A DNA stretch of 64,000 nucleotides from assembly GCA_002337085.1 (NCBI GenBank), contig DDFH01000006.1, forward strand, positions 525,098-589,097, in the 5' to 3' direction. Below the pieces are notes generated by a model. That model was not told the origin of the DNA and ran no database searches. It saw nothing but the letters and a program-made list of their open reading frames with translations. The DNA is from Hyphomonadaceae bacterium UBA1933. GTDB lineage: Bacteria > Pseudomonadota > Alphaproteobacteria > Caulobacterales > Aquidulcibacteraceae. Below, piece by piece: positions 9,239 to 18,078 of the stretch. How positions within the stretch are numbered: position 1 is the stretch's first letter; each line of letters starts with the position of its first letter. Position numbers and translations under genes: made by a program.

Positions 9239-11518
9239 TTAAAGCAGTTCCAGTTCAGGGTTTGTGATTTGCTCTTTGGCGATTACCGGAAAATGGCAAT
9301 TTATCTTAAGTTTTTCGTTATTGGACAGGTCAATAGCAACCCAGCCACCGTGCATTTCCACAAACTTTTTAACCAATACAAGGCCAAGACCACCACGTTT
9401 TGAGCCTTCCGTAAAGGCATCAAAATCAAAATTACCAAATAGACCCAAATTATTATGATTAGGGCTTTCGATAAATAGTTTAACACTTTCACCAATGCGT
9501 TTTGCGCCAATTGTGATTTCATCACCGGAAACTGCATTGCGCATCGCATTGCCTAAAAGATTGGCGACAATCTGCCTAAAGCGTTTATCATCACCACGAA
9601 TTTTGCCGACATTGTCGGGGCAGTCAATTACAAGATTAAATGTGGTTTCATTTAATTTAGTGGTCGAAGTTTCGGCAATTGTGGTGATCGCATCTTTTAC
9701 ATCAACGTCACCAAGTTCCAAGGCAGCTTGTCCGGCATCAATTATCGCAAGGTCAAGCAAATGGCCAACCATGGTTTCAAGCTGTTCCCCAGCTTGTTTT
9801 ATAAATTTCATTTGTTCGGCTTGGATGTCACTTAAGTCACCTGAGAAGCCAGAGGTCAACAAATCCGAATAGCCCAGAATAGTATTCAATGGCGTGCGCA
9901 ATTGATATGATACTTTTTCAAGGAATGAGGTTTTAAGGCGATCTGCCTCGGTCAAGGCGAGGGCTTTTTCGCGTAACAATGCCTCAATTTTATGGTGTGC
10001 AGTCACATCAACAAAGGCAACCAAAGTCGCGCCATCGGGTAATGGGCGGGTAAGCCATGTTAAATGGGTTCCATCATTTCGTTCGATAGAGCCTTGGGTT
10101 TCGCGGCGACCTTCTTGCGATGGGTCGCAAACCCGCGCCCATAATTCATCCCAAAAATTTTCATCACCATAAAGAGTTTTTAGATTTTGGGCGAGGGCGG
10201 CAAAATCCCGATGCTCATCCATTGCAGAATCATCCAACTGCCACATTTTGCGGAATGAAACGTTCGCCAAAGTAAGCTTGCCATCACTAGAGAAAACCGC
10301 AATGCCTTCACGCAATTTATCAAGCGTGGTTCTTTGTACTTCGATTTGGGTTTTAAATTGCGCTTGTAATAATGTTTTGTCGGAAATATCTTCATAAAGA
10401 ACCAAAAGCCCACCAGTTGGCTGCCTTTGGCGCATGACGCGCAAAATTCGGCCATCTGGCAAAGACCAGGTTTCATCAGGGATTGCCTGCGTTGTTTGAT
10501 AATATGCCATTTCGGCATTGCGCCATTCGATATAATTACGCTGATGGGGAAGGCGCGCCCGTTCACGTAGGCGGTCAAGGATTTCTGAATGGGTTGGGGC
10601 CTCATCCAAATAGCTTTCATCAAAACCCCAAAGGCGGGCAAAGGCGTGGTTATAAGTTTTTAATTCACGCGCCGCGTCAAAAACCGCCACTGCATCGGTT
10701 AGTTGGTTTAGGGTTTCAAGATTTGCGCGTGCCTCGCGGACAAGGATTTCATTGCGCGCATACTCATCTTCAATATCAATTGCCGCACCAATGATACGGT
10801 CATAAATTGGGGCAAGGAAAATCCGCATCATGCGGCGTTTCCCATCAATGGAAATGGCGCGTGTATCAGTTATATGTTTGCCTTTTAATGCGTCAATAAT
10901 ATCGCTAGCAATTTTGCCATCAAGGCGGGCATTTTCTTTAACAGCATCCTCAATATTGGGGATTTCAACGGCATTTAGAAATGCCTTATTGCCCCACAAA
11001 AGTTGGCCTTCTGAATTGCAGATAAATACGGGAAAGGAAAAGCTATTGGTGCCACGTGCGCCGTAATTAACTGGGGCTTGACGTAATAAAAGAATGGCAT
11101 TTGCGCCATCGGTTTCGCCGGCAATTTCAAGACTATGGGCAAAGGTCTCGAATGATTTGCCATTGCTTCGCAATTCTTTAATTTGTGTTTTTAAATTCTC
11201 ATTGCCTTTTACAAGTGTTTCGTAAATTTTATCTGTTTGACAATTAAGCAAGCCTGCAAAATGCTTTTGCAAATCTGTGTCGCCAATTAATTCCGGCGGG
11301 TTGGTATCATCGGCATCATCATCAATACGCCATAACATTCCCAAGGTGCGGGCATTACGAAGCATCAAGAAAGAATCACCCAAATTTGCCTGTTCGGTGC
11401 GATAAATTTTCGATTGTTTATTAAAACGCCAATTATAATAAATACGCGCAATCAAAAGCCCTAGTGCAAAGGCACTAAGGATGGTAACCAAAAGAAAGAT
11501 ATGTGGCGGCAAATTCAT
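9239..11518 (-). CDS. divL: DivL-like PAS-domain atypical histidine kinase with Tyr in place of the phospho-acceptor His
   Basis: A 759-residue membrane-anchored sensor. One transmembrane helix (residues 7-26) is followed by a series of PAS-like domains (about 160-510), a dimerisation helix and an ATPase-like domain. The H-box reads SYQLRTPLN, so Tyr538 sits where kinases have the phospho-acceptor His. The codon is TAT on the minus strand. Caulobacter DivL (769 residues) is defined by this substitution and acts as a polar regulator of CckA-CtrA signalling that binds DivK (established knowledge). The ATPase domain keeps an N-box (RQIVANLLGNAMRNA) and GLGLVLVKKFVEMHGG, but its G1 box is degenerate. 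It lies upstream of maf on the same strand. Confidence 0.88.
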   Translation of the reverse strand: MNLPPHIFLLVTILSAFALGLLIARIYYNWRFNKQSKIYRTEQANLGDSFLMLRNARTLGMLWRIDDDADDTNPPELIGDTDLQKHFAGLLNCQTDKIYETLVKGNENLKTQIKELRSNGKSFETFAHSLEIAGETDGANAILLLRQAPVNYGARGTNSFSFPVFICNSEGQLLWGNKAFLNAVEIPNIEDAVKENARLDGKIASDIIDALKGKHITDTRAISIDGKRRMMRIFLAPIYDRIIGAAIDIEDEYARNEILVREARANLETLNQLTDAVAVFDAARELKTYNHAFARLWGFDESYLDEAPTHSEILDRLRERARLPHQRNYIEWRNAEMAYYQTTQAIPDETWSLPDGRILRVMRQRQPTGGLLVLYEDISDKTLLQAQFKTQIEVQRTTLDKLREGIAVFSSDGKLTLANVSFRKMWQLDDSAMDEHRDFAALAQNLKTLYGDENFWDELWARVCDPSQEGRRETQGSIERNDGTHLTWLTRPLPDGATLVAFVDVTAHHKIEALLREKALALTEADRLKTSFLEKVSYQLRTPLNTILGYSDLLTSGFSGDLSDIQAEQMKFIKQAGEQLETMVGHLLDLAIIDAGQAALELGDVDVKDAITTIAETSTTKLNETTFNLVIDCPDNVGKIRGDDKRFRQIVANLLGNAMRNAVSGDEITIGAKRIGESVKLFIESPNHNNLGLFGNFDFDAFTEGSKRGGLGLVLVKKFVEMHGGWVAIDLSNNEKLKINCHFPVIAKEQITNPELELL

Positions 11519-11640
11519 AATTTAATTTTCTAATCAGAAATAATTTATGGTTAAAAATTTAATAATATGTTGTCATTTCATATTTAGGCTGCTTTTTACT
11601 GTAATAATATCATAATTATGTTTTATTTGTTTTTTGAATA

Positions 11641-12420
11641 ATGACGAAGATACTGAACCTATTATCAATATTTATTTTTGCCGTTGCCGATGCATATTTT
11701 GCCGGCAGCTTTTCATTACTTTTAAGCTATCGCCTTGCGAATATGGGGGCATCAATTCCATTGCGTGAGGTGATAAACGCCTTAATCGCACTGTGTTTAT
11801 TTCTTATTTATGCCAAGGCAAATAAATCATTTCAAATCAATTGGGGTGGTTTTGGTGGTTTTTCAGCAGGTCTTGAAACCATAATAATGATTTTATCAGT
11901 GGTATGGGGTGCGTTATTTTACTCTAAGGCAATCAGCAATTTTACATTTGTCAAAGATTTTTCAATTCCGACCTTTGCAATTGCATTGGTTCTAATGCTT
12001 TTACACGCCCTTGCAGAACAGATATTATTGCAATGCGTATTACAAACCCGCGCCAAACAATTTTTTGGTGATAAAGTGGCAATCATTGTTGCAGCAATTG
12101 GTTTTGCGGCATTACAAGCAGCCCAAGGTTATTATCAGCCATTATATATTTTCAATTCACTATGTCTTGGCCTATTGATGGCGGTATTATTTGAACGCCA
12201 CGGTTTTTTAAGTGTGGTTGCCGCGCATGGGGTTTGGTCATTCTTGGAGCTTGTTGTCAAACCCGCAGTGTCAAATATGCAATATCATTATAATTATCTT
12301 TTATGGCAGGGGCAGGATTCCTATGGATCGCCTGTTTTTGGTGGTTTATGTATCATTGCTGCGCTTATGATTTTTGGCTTAAAGAAAAATAATCTTGGCG
12401 AAAACGAAAATATCCTTTAA
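11641..12420 (+). CDS. CPBP/Abi family membrane protein, probably without protease activity
   Basis: A 259-residue polytopic membrane protein with roughly eight hydrophobic segments and a C-terminal arrangement like the CPBP (CAAX protease and bacteriocin processing) family. The three family motifs are degraded. EExxxR reads AEQILLQ (Glu126-Gln127), the second motif FxxxH reads FAALQ (Gln159), and the third keeps HGVWS (His196). Two of the expected metal or catalytic positions are therefore changed, so I infer a non-peptidase role. It lies ten bases upstream of the O-methyltransferase gene and is probably co-transcribed with it. Confidence 0.6.
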   Translation: MTKILNLLSIFIFAVADAYFAGSFSLLLSYRLANMGASIPLREVINALIALCLFLIYAKANKSFQINWGGFGGFSAGLETIIMILSVVWGALFYSKAISNFTFVKDFSIPTFAIALVLMLLHALAEQILLQCVLQTRAKQFFGDKVAIIVAAIGFAALQAAQGYYQPLYIFNSLCLGLLMAVLFERHGFLSVVAAHGVWSFLELVVKPAVSNMQYHYNYLLWQGQDSYGSPVFGGLCIIAALMIFGLKKNNLGENENIL

Positions 12421-12429
12421 TAGCCGCTT

Positions 12430-13107
12430 ATGACACGTGAAACTATTACCCTTACCCCAGAGATTTTTAATTATATCAATGCAATCAATTATGATGAGCA
12501 TGAGGCACTAAAGCTTTGTCGCGAAGAAACTGCTGCGCACCCGCGTGGTAATTTGCAAATTGCGCGCGAACAAGGTGGCTTTATGGCATTTATGATACGC
12601 CTGATAGAGGCGCGGATTGCGGTTGAAATTGGGGTTTTCACGGGCTATTCGGCACTTACAACGGCTTTGGCGTTACGTAAATCTGCGGGCCCTGGCGCAA
12701 AAATGTTCGCTTTGGACATGTCGCATAAATATATTGATATTGCCCAAAAATATTGGTCAATGGCGGGTGTCGATGATGTTATAGAGCCACGCATTGGACA
12801 GGCTGAAGAAAAGCTCGATGAATTGCTCGCCGAAGGTTACAAAACCAATGTTGATTTTGTCTTTATCGATGCCGATAAGGCAAAATATCCAGTTTATTAT
12901 GAAAAAGCGCTAGAGTTGTTGCGTCCCGGCGGTTTGATGATTTTTGACAATATGCTTCGTCGTGGCAGGGTTGTTGCCCCAGAAGCAGATGACAAAGAAA
13001 CCAATGCCATTGTGGATTTAACCAAAGCAATTATGGAAGATGCGCGCGTTACCGCAAACCTTGTTGCTATTGGCGATGGTTTATTGATGGCGAGAAAGAA
13101 TAAATAG
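12430..13107 (+). CDS. Class I SAM-dependent O-methyltransferase (family 3)
   Basis: A 225-residue methyltransferase of the caffeoyl-CoA/catechol O-methyltransferase type. Motif I reads VEIGVFTGYSALTTALAL near residue 64, the acidic ribose contact is in FALDMSHKYI near residue 97, and VDFVFIDADKAKY near residue 142 gives the metal-binding aspartates, with FDNMLRRGRV near residue 175. It should methylate a catechol-like hydroxyl. The natural acceptor in bacteria is usually unknown. It follows the CPBP-like gene by nine bases. Confidence 0.9.
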   Translation: MTRETITLTPEIFNYINAINYDEHEALKLCREETAAHPRGNLQIAREQGGFMAFMIRLIEARIAVEIGVFTGYSALTTALALRKSAGPGAKMFALDMSHKYIDIAQKYWSMAGVDDVIEPRIGQAEEKLDELLAEGYKTNVDFVFIDADKAKYPVYYEKALELLRPGGLMIFDNMLRRGRVVAPEADDKETNAIVDLTKAIMEDARVTANLVAIGDGLLMARKNK

Positions 13108-13114
13108 CAAACAA

Positions 13115-13678
13115 TTAAATTATTTGTTCAACCCTCGTAACCTCTGGAACATAGTGTTTAATCATATTTTCAACACCATTTTTCAGGGTAATTGTTGATG
13201 ATGGGCAGCCAGAACATGCCCCGCGCATCCGCAAATAAACCACGCCAGTTTGCACATCAAACTCTTCAAATTCAATATCGCCGCCATCTTGGGCAACGGC
13301 AGGGCGAACGCGGGTTTCAAGCAATTGTTCAATTTCTTCAACGATTTGCGCGGCCTCACCATCATATTTTTTTGGTGATTTCACTGGCTTTTCATCCGAT
13401 ACCCAAAGTGGAATATTGGATACAAAGCCATCCATAATCGTGCCAAGAATTTCTGGCTTTATGTGTGCCCATTCAATATCGGCATTCTTTGAAACCGATA
13501 TAAAATCTTCACCAAACATGACAGAGCGTACGCCATCAATTTTGAAAAGCGTCTGCGCAAAGGGTGACATATCCGCAGAAATTGCGCCATGAAATTCCAA
13601 AATCCCATCATAGACATGACGGCCAGGGATGAATTTTAAAGTATTTGGGTTTGGTGTAGCTTCGGTTTGAATAAACAT
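13115..13678 (-). CDS. Nfu-type Fe-S cluster carrier protein
   Basis: A 187-residue two-domain protein. The N-terminal Nfu_N domain starts MFIQTEATPNPNTLKF, a strong family signature. The C-terminal NifU-like domain (about 110-187) carries CSGCPSSTITLK, whose CxxC pair coordinates a bridging [4Fe-4S] cluster between monomers. It delivers clusters to target enzymes in the cytoplasm. It is convergent with the O-methyltransferase gene, only seven bases apart, and lies downstream of the universal stress protein gene on the same strand. Confidence 0.93.
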   Translation of the reverse strand: MFIQTEATPNPNTLKFIPGRHVYDGILEFHGAISADMSPFAQTLFKIDGVRSVMFGEDFISVSKNADIEWAHIKPEILGTIMDGFVSNIPLWVSDEKPVKSPKKYDGEAAQIVEEIEQLLETRVRPAVAQDGGDIEFEEFDVQTGVVYLRMRGACSGCPSSTITLKNGVENMIKHYVPEVTRVEQII

Positions 13679-13743
13679 TAATTGTAACCTTGTTCATGCA
13701 ACATATAGTGATTGGGGTAGGGTAAGGTCAAGTGCCAAAGCAA

Positions 13744-14220
13744 TTAACTTGCCAGTTCACTAATTTCGCTATCGCTTAGCTCTTCTGGGACAATCATGAT
13801 TGCAATTGGACGCACCCCAAGGGCCATTGTGCCGCGTGTCGCCTCCCCAACCAATGGGCCAGGGCCTTTTTTGGATGATGACGCAGCAAGTAAAAGGGTT
13901 TTAATCGCGGCATCTTCGTTGATACATTCACGAATTGCCTGATGAATCTCACCCTCTTTAATAAATAATTGTGGCACAATGCCGGTTCTTTGCTTGACGA
14001 TTTGTGACAATTCTTGAAGGTTATCGAGTGCCTCAAGCCGCAATTCTTCTAGCACACCGGCACCCAGTGCCGACACCAATGAATTATCGGCTGAATTAAT
14101 CACACACATTATTACCAGTGCGGAACCATTGCGCATTGCCCGCTCTGCCCCAAAGAGGACAGCGGTTCGACATTCATGCGAACCATCGGAAATACACAAA
14201 ATTTTTCTTTGTTCACCCAT
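13744..14220 (-). CDS. Universal stress protein (UspA family)
   Basis: A 158-residue single-domain Usp protein. It begins RKILCISDGSHECRTAV, the typical first strand with the ATP-contacting Asp. The C-terminal part has GPGPLVGEATRGTMALG, close to the G-x2-G-x9-G(S/T) ATP-binding loop of the ATP-binding Usp subgroup. It may bind ATP and help in stress survival; the specific role is unknown. It lies 14 bases downstream of the DUF2333 gene, suggesting an operon. Confidence 0.85.
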   Translation of the reverse strand: MGEQRKILCISDGSHECRTAVLFGAERAMRNGSALVIMCVINSADNSLVSALGAGVLEELRLEALDNLQELSQIVKQRTGIVPQLFIKEGEIHQAIRECINEDAAIKTLLLAASSSKKGPGPLVGEATRGTMALGVRPIAIMIVPEELSDSEISELAS

Positions 14221-14234
14221 GTCTCACCTGTTTA

Positions 14235-15281
14235 TTAGTTTTGCAAAACGGCGGTAATTTCACGTAATTTTGCCCGCGCCCGAAGAATATAGAACCCTTC
14301 GACTGCAAGGTGGTTTGGTATTAATAGTGCATCTGGTGCAGCATTTTGCACGATTGGCGGGTGCATTTGCGCCGCCATTGCAAGCTCGGTTAGCATTTCG
14401 GAATATAATTTATCAACACCGCGTTGTTGCAAAACGCTTCCATAATCTTCGCGTAATGCACGCAATACGATGAAATAACCATATGCCTCACCTTTGGCAT
14501 AATAGAATAATTTATCGGCGCGGCGGTCGATGAAAACCTTTCTGCCATCTTCCATTTGTTTATCAAGAGAATCTGAAACCCCACCCAAATCAAGTGCGAT
14601 ATGGTCAAGCACACCTTGTAGGTTATCGGCGCGCACTTCAAATACTGCTTGTCCAGATGCAAGGCGGTTATTGTATCTTATCAACGCCTCGCGGGCTTTA
14701 CGATATTCGTGATCGGCAGAAGAGGTTGGCAATGGATCAAGAATCCATGTTTCAGGAGAGCGTGACAAGCCTTGGCGTGCCGCAGCCATATCCACATCCG
14801 CCTGTGACGTGCCACGGGTACGGGCAAGACGGTTTTCCATTTCATAAACAGTGGTTGAAAGGGCGCGAACAAGACCGGATTGGAAATTCACCATATTGCC
14901 GCCAAAGCGAAGCATCGCCGCAGGTTCAAATGGTTGCACATTTGGCGCCCATTTGGTTTTGTTAACTTCACGGTCAATCAAGCCCGCAATAACTTCAACC
15001 GTGGTTGATTTGCCATTTGATGGGGCGGGAACTTTATAATTTAATTCGTCATTTATGCGGTGGGTAAATACTGCGCCCAAGAAATAATAGGCCGGAATGA
15101 TGCCAAGCACTAAAATCAAAACCAGAATTAATTTCCAAGATTTTTTCTTTTTAGGCACACTATCAGGTGCTAATTGTGCAGGTGGAACATCCGCACCAGC
15201 AAAAGGGTCGGTTTTTGGTTTAGGTATAAATAAACCGCGAACTTTGGCACCCAAAAGGCGCATGCTTTGACCAATATCCAT
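14235..15281 (-). CDS. DUF2333 family inner-membrane protein
   Basis: A 348-residue protein with a short cytoplasmic N-terminus, one transmembrane helix near residues 49-69 (KLILVLILVLGIIPAYYFLG) and a large periplasmic domain. The domain matches my memory of DUF2333, including NKTKWAPNVQPFEPAAMLRF and the C-terminal NHLAVEGFYILRARAKLREI. The family has no established function. It is transcribed with the universal stress protein gene that follows 14 bases later. Confidence 0.82.
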   Translation of the reverse strand: MDIGQSMRLLGAKVRGLFIPKPKTDPFAGADVPPAQLAPDSVPKKKKSWKLILVLILVLGIIPAYYFLGAVFTHRINDELNYKVPAPSNGKSTTVEVIAGLIDREVNKTKWAPNVQPFEPAAMLRFGGNMVNFQSGLVRALSTTVYEMENRLARTRGTSQADVDMAAARQGLSRSPETWILDPLPTSSADHEYRKAREALIRYNNRLASGQAVFEVRADNLQGVLDHIALDLGGVSDSLDKQMEDGRKVFIDRRADKLFYYAKGEAYGYFIVLRALREDYGSVLQQRGVDKLYSEMLTELAMAAQMHPPIVQNAAPDALLIPNHLAVEGFYILRARAKLREITAVLQN

Positions 15282-15448
15282 AAAAACCCCATATTTACCG
15301 AATTTCCCACCGTTTCTGGCGGTCTATTTCGGCTAAATTAAACTGTATATTTCTTTGATTATAGTTTTACATTTTTTTTGAATTGCGACAAGCTGTATTT
15401 GTCTTTTCATATCTATATTTGGGTCAAATCTTTATTTAGGTTTTTTAA

Positions 15449-15868
15449 ATGCAAATTATTATACCTGCGATTGCATTGGGTTTTTGGACGTTTTGTGTGC
15501 TTTTAATGATTCCCATTACAAGATTTTGGGCGGTAGGACATAAAAGCGCAACTGCCAAAGATTTTAAATTGGGAGAAACCGACAGGATTCCTAATTATGT
15601 AAAGCTGCCTAATCGCAATTATATGAATTTAACCGAGCTTCCAACGCTGTTTTATTTCATCACGATTGTGATTCAAATTGCAGGTGTAACCAGTAATCTA
15701 CTGATTATGTTGTCATGGATTTATGTTGGAATGCGGATTGTTCATTCCATTGTGCATATATTTTTCAATAATGTGATTTTGCGGTTTTTGGTTTTCGCAA
15801 TTGGCAATGTGGTTTTGTTGGCAATATGGGGAATTACAGCAAGTAAGCTTTTATTCCACGCCGGATAA
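15449..15868 (+). CDS. MAPEG family membrane protein
   Basis: A 139-residue protein with four hydrophobic helices (about 3-24, 68-88, 90-108 and 115-135), the length and topology of MAPEG proteins. The conserved core RNYMNLTELPTLFYF near residue 52 matches the bacterial MAPEG pattern, where Arg and Glu contact glutathione in the eukaryotic relatives. The bacterial function is mostly unknown. The 3' end overlaps the hisN-like gene on the opposite strand by 18 bases. Confidence 0.85.
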   Translation: MQIIIPAIALGFWTFCVLLMIPITRFWAVGHKSATAKDFKLGETDRIPNYVKLPNRNYMNLTELPTLFYFITIVIQIAGVTSNLLIMLSWIYVGMRIVHSIVHIFFNNVILRFLVFAIGNVVLLAIWGITASKLLFHAG

Positions 15869-16636
15869 AATTGCCACTGCTTCATCAAGAATATTCTTGT
15901 TTGCCGCCGCAATAACCCGCCCACCGCTTGTATTGCGGTTGCCGTGCCAATCAGTGAAATAGCCACCGGAACATTCAATGATGGGAACAAGTGCGGCAAT
16001 ATCAAATAGCTTTAAACCATTTTCAACCACAAGCCCAATATTACCTTGTGACAACAAGCCATATGCCGTGCAATCAAGGCCATAACGGGTGATTGGCGCA
16101 CGGGCGCGCAATTTTCCAAAAGCCTCTGCCTCTGCGCCAGTGAATAGGAATGGGTCGGTTGTGGCAAGCACGCAGGTATCTAATGTAACACTCGGCTCAG
16201 TTCTTATGATTTTGCTTTTTGACTTTTGTTGCCATTTGGCTTTGCCGCCATCTGATACAAAGCGTTCGCCAGTGAAAGGTTGGGCAATAATGCCAATTTT
16301 TGGTTCACCATTAAAATATGCGCCAATTAATACGCCCCAAGTTGAGGTTCCGGCAACAAATGCACGTGTACCATCAATGGGGTCAAGAATCCATTGCCAG
16401 CCCGAAGTGCCTTCTTTTTCACCAAATTCTTCGCCGAAAATTGCGTCATTGGGGCGATATTTTTCAATCATTTCCCGCATTATGGTTTCCGCCGCCTTAT
16501 CAGCAAGCGTAACTGGGTCGTAACCATTAGCGGATTTGTTATCGACACTAAGTCTGGTGCGGAAATATGGTAGGATTGCAGCACTAGCAGAATCTGCAAG
16601 TTTATGGGCAAAGGCAATTATTGTATCATTCGTCAT
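15851..16636 (-). CDS. hisN: Histidinol-phosphatase, inositol-monophosphatase-like type
   Basis: A Mg-dependent phosphatase of the IMPase fold. The metal-binding motifs are GEEFGEKEG near residue 68 and WILDPIDGTRAFVAG near residue 82, and a third Asp lies in RYGLDCTAYGLLSQG near residue 195. The ILDPIDGTRAF form and TWGVLIG are typical of HisN, which removes phosphate from histidinol-phosphate. A SuhB- or CysQ-like substrate cannot be excluded. I chose the ATG at 16636 with GGAAAA upstream; a TTG 27 bases earlier is less likely. The start lies inside the 3' end of the upstream sugar-reductase gene, an 11-base overlap. Confidence 0.85.
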   Translation of the reverse strand: MTNDTIIAFAHKLADSASAAILPYFRTRLSVDNKSANGYDPVTLADKAAETIMREMIEKYRPNDAIFGEEFGEKEGTSGWQWILDPIDGTRAFVAGTSTWGVLIGAYFNGEPKIGIIAQPFTGERFVSDGGKAKWQQKSKSKIIRTEPSVTLDTCVLATTDPFLFTGAEAEAFGKLRARAPITRYGLDCTAYGLLSQGNIGLVVENGLKLFDIAALVPIIECSGGYFTDWHGNRNTSGGRVIAAANKNILDEAVAILSGVE

Positions 16637-17537
16637 TCTTGTTATTTTCCAAAACTGTCCCAAAACTTTCGTTTAAAATATTTCTAAGCGCTTGTTGCCA
16701 ATCGTCCAATGCGACACCATGTGAAAATAATAATTTATCACAATTCAGCGCGGCATTTTGCGTTATTATATTATCTGCATCGGAATCGTAATTCTGATTA
16801 CTTGGTTCTTCGCTGTGTTTTTGCGAAATTTCCTGACAATATGCCAAAATATAACGCCCGAAGCGCAATTGAGAAGCAATTCCCGAATTAGCAATATGGA
16901 ATGTCCCCCGCAAGTCACGATTCTCTTTCATGCTATGCAAATTTGCAGCAACCTCAAATATGCCATCTACAAGAGAATATACCGATGTTGGTGAACCCAT
17001 ACGTTCTTTGAAAACCTGATTTAGGTCATTTTCCAATTTAGCAATTTTTTGCATTTTTGCAAAAAAACTCTTTGAATCTGGGCCATAAAGCCATGATGTG
17101 CGTAGAATTACGTGATTGGGATTAAATTGCGCAATTGCATCTTCTGCCCTTATGCCGATTCTGCCAATCTCGTTTTCAGCCGATGGTGCGGTACTTTCCG
17201 TATAGGGCGCTTCTGATTTGCCATCAAAAACCTGATGCCCAGAAAGGTGAATTATGGGGATATTTGCGGCGTTGGTTGCTTTTGCCATATTTTCCACGAG
17301 ATTAATAAGTTCCAACCTATCGCTGCTCGTGATATTTTTATTAAAAAAATCAGGATGCGAAATGCCGATAAGATTTATAAAAAAATCAGCCTTGGTATTA
17401 TTTATCTGTGCCTGTAAATCATCAACTGAAAAATCGCTATCTTCATTGGTCGATATAATTTGCGCGCCAAAGTTTGCAGCCCTTTTTAGAAGGGACTCCG
17501 CCAATTGACCGGTATTACCAGCCACCAAAAAGCGCAT
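16626..17537 (-). CDS. RmlD-like NAD(P)-dependent sugar-nucleotide reductase
   Basis: A 303-residue short-chain dehydrogenase-type protein of the RmlD (dTDP-4-dehydrorhamnose reductase) substrate-binding family. It begins MRFLVAGNTGQLAESLL, the GxxGxxG nucleotide-binding loop of RmlD proteins, and has HLSGHQVFDGKSEAPYTE near residue 98 and VILRTSWLYGP near residue 145. The usual catalytic YxxxK is not clear, so activity is uncertain. The ATG at 17537 is preferred over in-frame GTG codons just upstream. The gene is followed by hisN with overlap. No rml gene cluster is present. Confidence 0.72.
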   Translation of the reverse strand: MRFLVAGNTGQLAESLLKRAANFGAQIISTNEDSDFSVDDLQAQINNTKADFFINLIGISHPDFFNKNITSSDRLELINLVENMAKATNAANIPIIHLSGHQVFDGKSEAPYTESTAPSAENEIGRIGIRAEDAIAQFNPNHVILRTSWLYGPDSKSFFAKMQKIAKLENDLNQVFKERMGSPTSVYSLVDGIFEVAANLHSMKENRDLRGTFHIANSGIASQLRFGRYILAYCQEISQKHSEEPSNQNYDSDADNIITQNAALNCDKLLFSHGVALDDWQQALRNILNESFGTVLENNKNDE

Positions 17538-17577
17538 TATTTTCACCACTTAAATTCCCAATATGGGATATAAGATA

Positions 17578-17985
17578 TTAGGCGTTTGCAAGAATGGTTT
17601 CAAGACGCTCTAATTTTTCAGAGTTTACAGCTTTTTCAGCATCAGATTTCGCATCGCGCAAATCTTCTTGTGCATTTTTGATTTCAGCCGCAACATCGTC
17701 TTTATTGATTGTTTTAAGGTCAACCGCATCCTCTGCAAGGATGGTAACACCATCAGGCGTTACATCGGCAATGCCGCCACCGATATACATTTTTGATTCT
17801 GTATTGCCTTCAAAAATTTTAATAATGCCTTTTTTAATCACGCTCATAGTTGCGGCATGCAATTTTAATGCGCCGAATTCACCGCTTTGTGCAGGAACAA
17901 CAACTTGATCAACTTCGCCTGAAAACAACTCACGCTCAGGAGAGACGAGAGAAAAGTGCATTTTATCGGTATCTACATTTGCCAT
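17578..17985 (-). CDS. atpC: F1F0 ATP synthase epsilon subunit
   Basis: A 135-residue epsilon subunit with the N-terminal beta-sandwich starting MHFSLVSPERELFSGEVDQV, the GEFGALKLHA turn near residue 41 and MYIGGGIADVTPDGVTILAE near residue 70, then the C-terminal helical pair. It regulates rotation and ATP hydrolysis in the F1 sector. The start is at ATG 17985, with AGGAAAA upstream. The gene is separated from other atp genes: upstream on the same strand lies a DUF4340 gene and downstream the RmlD-like gene. The usual atpHAGDC operon is therefore broken here. Confidence 0.93.
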   Translation of the reverse strand: MANVDTDKMHFSLVSPERELFSGEVDQVVVPAQSGEFGALKLHAATMSVIKKGIIKIFEGNTESKMYIGGGIADVTPDGVTILAEDAVDLKTINKDDVAAEIKNAQEDLRDAKSDAEKAVNSEKLERLETILANA

Positions 17986-18078
17986 ATCAATATTTTCCTG
18001 TCGCCCCAATAAACAATAATTTTTTTGAGTTCAAGACCTTTTGCAACTAATAAGCACAAAAACAATAGTATATTAGTA

